Shown in pieces: positions 54,399 to 58,700 of a DNA stretch of 58,700 bases (its first letter is position 1; every line of letters starts with the position of its first letter). The DNA is from an uncultured Ruminococcus sp. (GTDB taxonomy: Bacteria; Bacillota; Clostridia; Oscillospirales; Acutalibacteraceae). Where the stretch lies: contig CADCDE010000004.1 in the NCBI GenBank assembly GCA_902800065.1, forward strand, positions 1 through 58,700, given 5' to 3'. The position numbers were made by a program, and so were the translations under genes. The notes under the pieces were generated by a model. That model saw only the letters and a list, made by a program, of their open reading frames with translations, made no database searches and was not told the DNA's origin.

Positions 54399-57026
54399 TT
54401 AACCCTCTTTTATAGCAGCCTGAGCAGCAGCAAGACGAGCTATCGGTACTCTGAACGGTGAGCATGATACATAGTCAAGACCGATTTCATGGCAGAATTC
54501 AACTGATGCAGGGTCGCCGCCGTGTTCACCGCAGATACCGCAGTGGAGTTCGGGACGGGTTGCCTTACCGAGTTTAATAGCCATCTTCATGAGCTTGCCA
54601 ACGCCTACCTGGTCGAGTTTAGCAAACGGATCGTTCTCGAATATCTTAGCATCATAGTATGCACTGAGGAACTTACCAGCGTCATCACGGCTGAAGCCGA
54701 ATGTCATCTGAGTAAGGTCGTTGGTACCGAAGCAGAAGAATTCAGCCTCTTTAGCGATATCATCAGCTGTCAGAGCAGCACGAGGAATCTCTATCATTGT
54801 ACCAACTTCATATTTAAGGTCAACACCGGCAGCAGCTATTTCAGCGTCAGCTGTTTCAACTACTACTTTCTTGACATACTTCAATTCTTTTACTTCGCCT
54901 ACGAGCGGAATCATAATCTCAGGTTCTACCTTCCAATCAGGATGAGCCTTCTTAACATTGATAGCTGCACGGATAACAGCAGCTGTCTGCATCTTAGCTA
55001 TTTCAGGATATGTAACTGCAAGACGGCAGCCACGGTGTCCCATCATCGGGTTGAACTCATGGAGTGAGCTGATTATCTCTTTGATTCTTTCAACAGATTT
55101 GCCCTGAGCAGCTGCGAGCTTCTCAATGTCAGCTTCTTCTGTCGGAACGAACTCATGGAGCGGAGGATCGAGGAATCTGATTGTAACAGGATTGCCTTCA
55201 AGAGCCTCATAGAGAGCCTCAAAGTCACCCTGCTGTACAGGGAGAATCTTAGCAAGAGCTGCTTCTCTCTCTTCAACTGTATCTGCACAGATCATCTCTC
55301 TGAATGCGTCTATTCTGTCTCCTTCAAAGAACATATGCTCTGTACGGCAAAGACCGATACCTTCTGCACCAAGCTCACGAGCCTTTTTAGCGTCAGCAGG
55401 TGTATCAGCATTTGTTCTAACCTTGAGCTTTCTGTACTTGTCAGCCCATGCCATAACTGTTGCAAATTCATCAGCTATTGTAGCAGGAACTGTCGGAATC
55501 TGACCGTCATAGATATTACCTGTTGAACCGTCTATCGAGATAAAGTCACCCTCATGGAATTCTTTTCCGGCAAGTGTGAACTTCTTGTTTTCTTCGTCCA
55601 TAGCGATCTCTGAGCAGCCTGATACGCAGCATGAACCCATACCACGAGCAACAACGGCAGCGTGTGATGTCATACCGCCACGAACTGTAAGAATACCCTG
55701 TGATGCCTTCATACCTGTAATGTCTTCAGGAGATGTTTCGAGTCTTACGAGAACGACTTTCTTACCTGCTGCATTCCAAGCCTCTGCATCTTCAGCTGTA
55801 AATACGATCTGACCACAAGCTGCACCAGGTGATGCACCAAGTCCCTTGCCTATCGGTGTAGCAGCCTTGAGAGCCTTTGCATCGAACTGCGGGTGGAGAA
55901 GTGTATCAAGGTTACGAGGATCAATCATAGCAACAGCTTCTTTTTCTGTTCTCATACCTTCTTCAACGAGGTCAACTGCTATTTTAAGAGCAGCCTTAGC
56001 TGTTCTCTTACCATTTCTGGTCTGGAGCATATAGAGCTTACCGTGTTCAACTGTGAACTCCATATCCTGCATATCTCTGTAGTGTTCTTCGAGAGTTGCA
56101 CAAACCTTCTGGAACTGTTCAAAAGCTGCCGGGAATTTGTCAGCCATTTCCTGTATTTTCATAGGTGTACGAACGCCTGCAACAACGTCTTCGCCCTGAG
56201 CATTTGTAAGGAATTCACCGAACAAGCCCTTGTCGCCTGTAGCAGGATCACGGGTAAATGCAACGCCTGTACCGCAGTCATCACCCATGTTACCGAATGC
56301 CATTGACTGTACGTTTACAGCAGTACCCCATGAATACGGGATATCGTTGTCACGACGATATACGTTAGCTCTCGGGTTATCCCATGAACGGAATACGGCC
56401 TTGATAGCTTCCATGAGCTGTACTTTCGGATCTGACGGGAAATCGTCACCTATCTTAGCTTTATATTCAGCCTTGAACTGGTTAGCAAGTACTTTAAGGT
56501 CATCAGCAGTGAGTTCAACGTCCTGTTTAACTCCCTTTTCTGCCTTCATCTTGTCGATGAGTTCCTCGAAGTATTTCTTGCCGACTTCCATAACAACGTC
56601 GGAGAACATCTGAATGAATCTTCTGTAGCAGTCCCAAGCCCAACGGGGGTTGCCTGACTGTGCAGCGATAACTTCAACAACTTCTTCGTTAAGACCAAGG
56701 TTAAGGATGGTATCCATCATACCCGGCATTGAAGCTCTTGCACCTGAACGAACGGAAACGAGAAGAGGATTTTCTTTGTCACCGAATTTTTTGCCGGTGA
56801 TTTCTTCCATCTTTGTGATGTACTCCATGATCTGAGCCTGGATCTCATCATTGATCTTTCTGCCGTCCTCATAGTACTGTGTGCAAGCCTCTGTTGTAAT
56901 TGTAAAGCCCTGCGGAACAGGAAGTCCAAGTCCTGTCATTTCAGCAAGGTTAGCACCCTTACCGCCGAGAAGTTCACGCATATTAGCATTACCTTCGCTG
57001 AAAAGATATACCCATTTTTTAGCCAT
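54399..57026 (-). CDS. ppdK: pyruvate, phosphate dikinase
   Basis: An 875-residue enzyme that interconverts pyruvate, ATP and phosphate with PEP, AMP and pyrophosphate; in gut Clostridia it can run in the glycolytic direction. The ATP-grasp domain opens KWVYLFSEGNANMRELLGGK with GARASMPGMMDTILNLGLN. The swivelling phosphohistidine is in GGMTSHAAVVARGMG near residue 455. The PEP-binding barrel has GLCRTEHMFFEGDR, FLDPPLHEF and a late CGICGEHGGDP with the catalytic Cys. Full length. TAGGAGG lies 8 bases upstream. Highly biased codon use suggests strong expression. Confidence 0.98.
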   Translation of the reverse strand: MAKKWVYLFSEGNANMRELLGGKGANLAEMTGLGLPVPQGFTITTEACTQYYEDGRKINDEIQAQIMEYITKMEEITGKKFGDKENPLLVSVRSGARASMPGMMDTILNLGLNEEVVEVIAAQSGNPRWAWDCYRRFIQMFSDVVMEVGKKYFEELIDKMKAEKGVKQDVELTADDLKVLANQFKAEYKAKIGDDFPSDPKVQLMEAIKAVFRSWDNPRANVYRRDNDIPYSWGTAVNVQSMAFGNMGDDCGTGVAFTRDPATGDKGLFGEFLTNAQGEDVVAGVRTPMKIQEMADKFPAAFEQFQKVCATLEEHYRDMQDMEFTVEHGKLYMLQTRNGKRTAKAALKIAVDLVEEGMRTEKEAVAMIDPRNLDTLLHPQFDAKALKAATPIGKGLGASPGAACGQIVFTAEDAEAWNAAGKKVVLVRLETSPEDITGMKASQGILTVRGGMTSHAAVVARGMGSCCVSGCSEIAMDEENKKFTLAGKEFHEGDFISIDGSTGNIYDGQIPTVPATIADEFATVMAWADKYRKLKVRTNADTPADAKKARELGAEGIGLCRTEHMFFEGDRIDAFREMICADTVEEREAALAKILPVQQGDFEALYEALEGNPVTIRFLDPPLHEFVPTEEADIEKLAAAQGKSVERIKEIISSLHEFNPMMGHRGCRLAVTYPEIAKMQTAAVIRAAINVKKAHPDWKVEPEIMIPLVGEVKELKYVKKVVVETADAEIAAAGVDLKYEVGTMIEIPRAALTADDIAKEAEFFCFGTNDLTQMTFGFSRDDAGKFLSAYYDAKIFENDPFAKLDQVGVGKLMKMAIKLGKATRPELHCGICGEHGGDPASVEFCHEIGLDYVSCSPFRVPIARLAAAQAAIKEG

Positions 57027-57075
57027 TGGAAATTACCTCCTAGATATTTTTTACTTGACTGGGTTGTCTTGATAT

Positions 57076-57084
57076 ATTATAACA
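57076..57084 (-). promoter_or_regulatory. extended -10 promoter of ppdK
   Basis: TGTTATAAT on the minus strand, about 50 bases before the ppdK start; no good -35. The 147-base gap to the sensor kinase gene is very A/T-rich and holds nothing else I can name. Confidence 0.65.
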
Positions 57085-57173
57085 TATCATTCCGAAAATT
57101 TCTATTGTTTTTTGAAAAAATTTTCAAAAAAAACAAAATTTTTCTTATGAAATTATGCAATATCATTGACAAG

Positions 57174-58580
57174 TTATTCCGAATCTTCTTTTTCCTCGAT
57201 AAGAACAGGGATTTTTATAGTGACCGTTGTACCGACACCCTCTGTACTGTCGATATCAAGCGTACCTTTGTGGAGCTTGACTATTTCATCGGCTACCGCA
57301 AGACCTATTCCAGAACCTCTGACAGTCTGATTCGCTTTATAGAATTTCTGTTTTACTTTCGGCAAGTCTTTTGCCGATATACCACAGCCGTTATCAGCTA
57401 TCGTTATTATAACCTGACCTTCGGTTTCCTCTGCATTTACCGTGACAACACCCTCTTTATCGGAATATTTCAGGGCATTGTCTATGATATTTATAAATAC
57501 CTGACGCAGACGGTTCCTGTCACCGAGAACTATCGGCAGTATTTCGGGTTCATCATATACTATATGCTTGTTTTCCGTGTTGGCACGTTCACGGAGCATA
57601 TATATGGATTCATCAAGCTCGGCAAGTATATCCAGCTTATCCATAATAAGAACCATTCTGTCCTGCTGTATTCTCGAAAAATCAAGTACTTCCTCAACTA
57701 TGCCGTTGAGTCTCTCTGTCTCCTTTACGATTATCGCAATACCCTTTTCAAGAGTTTTCTGGTCACGGCATTTGTCAAGCTGCATTGTTTCAGCCCAGCC
57801 CTTTATTGCCGTCAGCGGTGTTCTCAGTTCATGTGACACAGACGATATAAAGTCATTCTTCATTTTATCAGCCGTTCCCAATTCTCCAGCCATATAATTT
57901 ATCGTATCGCACAGGTCACCTATTTCATCATCATAGAATTTATTGATACGGGCATTGAAATCACCCTGAGCAATCTTCTTTGCCGTATCGGTTATTTCCC
58001 GTACAGGCTTGACTATTGACCGCAGAAAATATGTACTCGATACGAATATAAAAAATAATATTATCAAGCCCACTATGCACATCATTGAAATGGATATAAA
58101 AATTTTCCTGTCGGATTCCTCGAGCGAAACAACATATCTTATCGCACCTGTGGGAATATTCCTGCTGTCTGAGATAACTCTCGTCACAGCCATGACATTC
58201 TCGCCTGAGCTGAGGCTTCCGTGCCAGTTTCCGAAATTCTCATCATCCTTGAGTGCAAGCTCATAGTCAGGCATTTTCTGCTGATTGTCAGGGGCAAATC
58301 CCGTTGAGGTTATGATGACCTTGCCGTCACTATTGATGACCATAAGCTCCATAAGTTCCTTATCGGGAAAATTCTCTACATAGTCCCTTGCAGTTTCCGT
58401 GAAATCCGCTGAAGCATTGAATATATTCACAAGCTCAGTTGAGCGTCCGTTGAGTATCTGGAACACATCATTATAATAAAATCCCTGAACGATGACCGCA
58501 AACACCACCACTACTATAAAAAGTATTATAAGTATCACACCGAACATATTGACAAGCCATCTTCTTGTTATTCCTTTCAA
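57174..58580 (-). CDS. sensor histidine kinase
   Basis: A 468-residue membrane kinase. Helix 1 (about 10-32), a 125-residue outside sensor domain, helix 2 (about 160-183), HAMP (about 186-238), then HisKA with SSVSHELRTPLTAIKGW (phospho-His near 250), and HATPase_c with NIIDNALKYSD (N box), IADNGCGISAKDL (G1) and GSGIGLAVADEI (G2). The arrangement is that of WalK/PhoR-like kinases without a PAS domain. The start is TTG 58580 with a weak site. No response regulator lies within the 120 bases upstream, which hold a repeat, or downstream, so the partner is outside the window or elsewhere. Confidence 0.93.
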   Translation of the reverse strand: MKGITRRWLVNMFGVILIILFIVVVVFAVIVQGFYYNDVFQILNGRSTELVNIFNASADFTETARDYVENFPDKELMELMVINSDGKVIITSTGFAPDNQQKMPDYELALKDDENFGNWHGSLSSGENVMAVTRVISDSRNIPTGAIRYVVSLEESDRKIFISISMMCIVGLIILFFIFVSSTYFLRSIVKPVREITDTAKKIAQGDFNARINKFYDDEIGDLCDTINYMAGELGTADKMKNDFISSVSHELRTPLTAIKGWAETMQLDKCRDQKTLEKGIAIIVKETERLNGIVEEVLDFSRIQQDRMVLIMDKLDILAELDESIYMLRERANTENKHIVYDEPEILPIVLGDRNRLRQVFINIIDNALKYSDKEGVVTVNAEETEGQVIITIADNGCGISAKDLPKVKQKFYKANQTVRGSGIGLAVADEIVKLHKGTLDIDSTEGVGTTVTIKIPVLIEEKEDSE

Positions 58581-58643
58581 AAAAACACCAGCCCTTCAAT
58601 ATACACGGAAATCAAGTTTCTCCAAAAGAAAAATAAAATTATG

Positions 58644-58700
58644 TCATCCTGAGCGAAAGCGAAGGATCTTTGTCACAAAAGTATCACGAAGACAAAGATT
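58644..58700. repeat. divergent core hairpin repeat, cut by the window edge
   Basis: GTCATCCTGAGCGAAAGCGA, then GGATCTTTGTC, a loop, and GACAAAGATT at the edge. It has the same plan as the core repeat but with CATCCTGAGC in place of CATTCTGAGG, a variant branch. The right half lies beyond 58700. Confidence 0.7.

Noticed and set aside
1..58700. Prophage, integrated element or tRNA attachment site
   Set aside because: No integrase, phage structural gene or tRNA is visible; gene content is core housekeeping.

Overview
The window looks like an ordinary, gene-dense core segment of a low-GC Gram-positive chromosome of class Clostridia. A Ruminococcus-like member of the Oscillospiraceae is my best guess. 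The evidence is the single-chain glycyl-tRNA synthetase, the gdpP-rplI-dnaB order, class IB PyrD/PyrK, pyruvate phosphate dikinase, a NifU/NifS-type Fe-S pair, a T-box leader, frequent TTG starts and strong GGAGG ribosome binding sites. The species call is inference. I see no rRNA or tRNA gene, CRISPR array, prophage, transposase or plasmid function.

Layout. 1-2404 (+): a DUF1963 gene cut by the left edge, an RlmK-like methyltransferase and a lone ECF-type ATPase. 2452-12390 (-): rnj, gdpP, rplI, dnaB, tilS, hpt and ftsH, a conserved Firmicutes housekeeping run. 12593-16270 (+): pyrK-pyrD, a histidine phosphatase, ruvX and a VanZ-like membrane protein. 16467-18676 (-): rnhA, iscS and iscU. 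18989-22253 (+): glyQS, ilvE and a LysM protein. 22274-23704 (-): a SpoVB-like flippase. 23802-37123 (+): an ABC exporter pair, an RsuA-type pseudouridine synthase, a stand-alone sugar-importer ATPase and rpoB-rpoC. 37391-39678 (-): a lipoprotein and an RsmF-like methyltransferase. A 45-codon Cys-containing ORF (+) lies at 39752. 40045-58580 (-): cysE-cysS-cdd behind a T-box, a membrane protein, an alpha/beta hydrolase, pgsA, rimO, recX, recA, prmC, a DUF1385 protein, ilvD with a small membrane protein, trmB with a lipoprotein, ppdK and a sensor histidine kinase.

How the genes work together. Most are informational or central-metabolic: transcription (RpoB/C), RNA maturation and modification (RNase J, TilS, RsmF, RsuA, TrmB, RimO), replication and repair (DnaB, RecA, RecX, RuvX, RNase HI), Fe-S assembly, c-di-AMP turnover, and the pyrimidine, branched-chain amino acid and cysteine pathways. 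Cysteine supply and charging (cysE, cysS) are joined under one cysteine-specific T-box.

The unusual content is mainly non-coding. There are two 153-bp elements with terminal inverted repeats; one of them supplies the stop codon of iscU. A second repeat family ends in CTATAAATGA. A shared 64-bp hairpin core recurs alone and inside these elements. A 33-bp near-perfect palindrome abuts the iscS promoter. Inverted repeats flank the rpoB promoter and leader. The SpoVB-like gene has its ribosome binding site placed for an in-frame ATA codon. I do not see a complete new multi-gene system.
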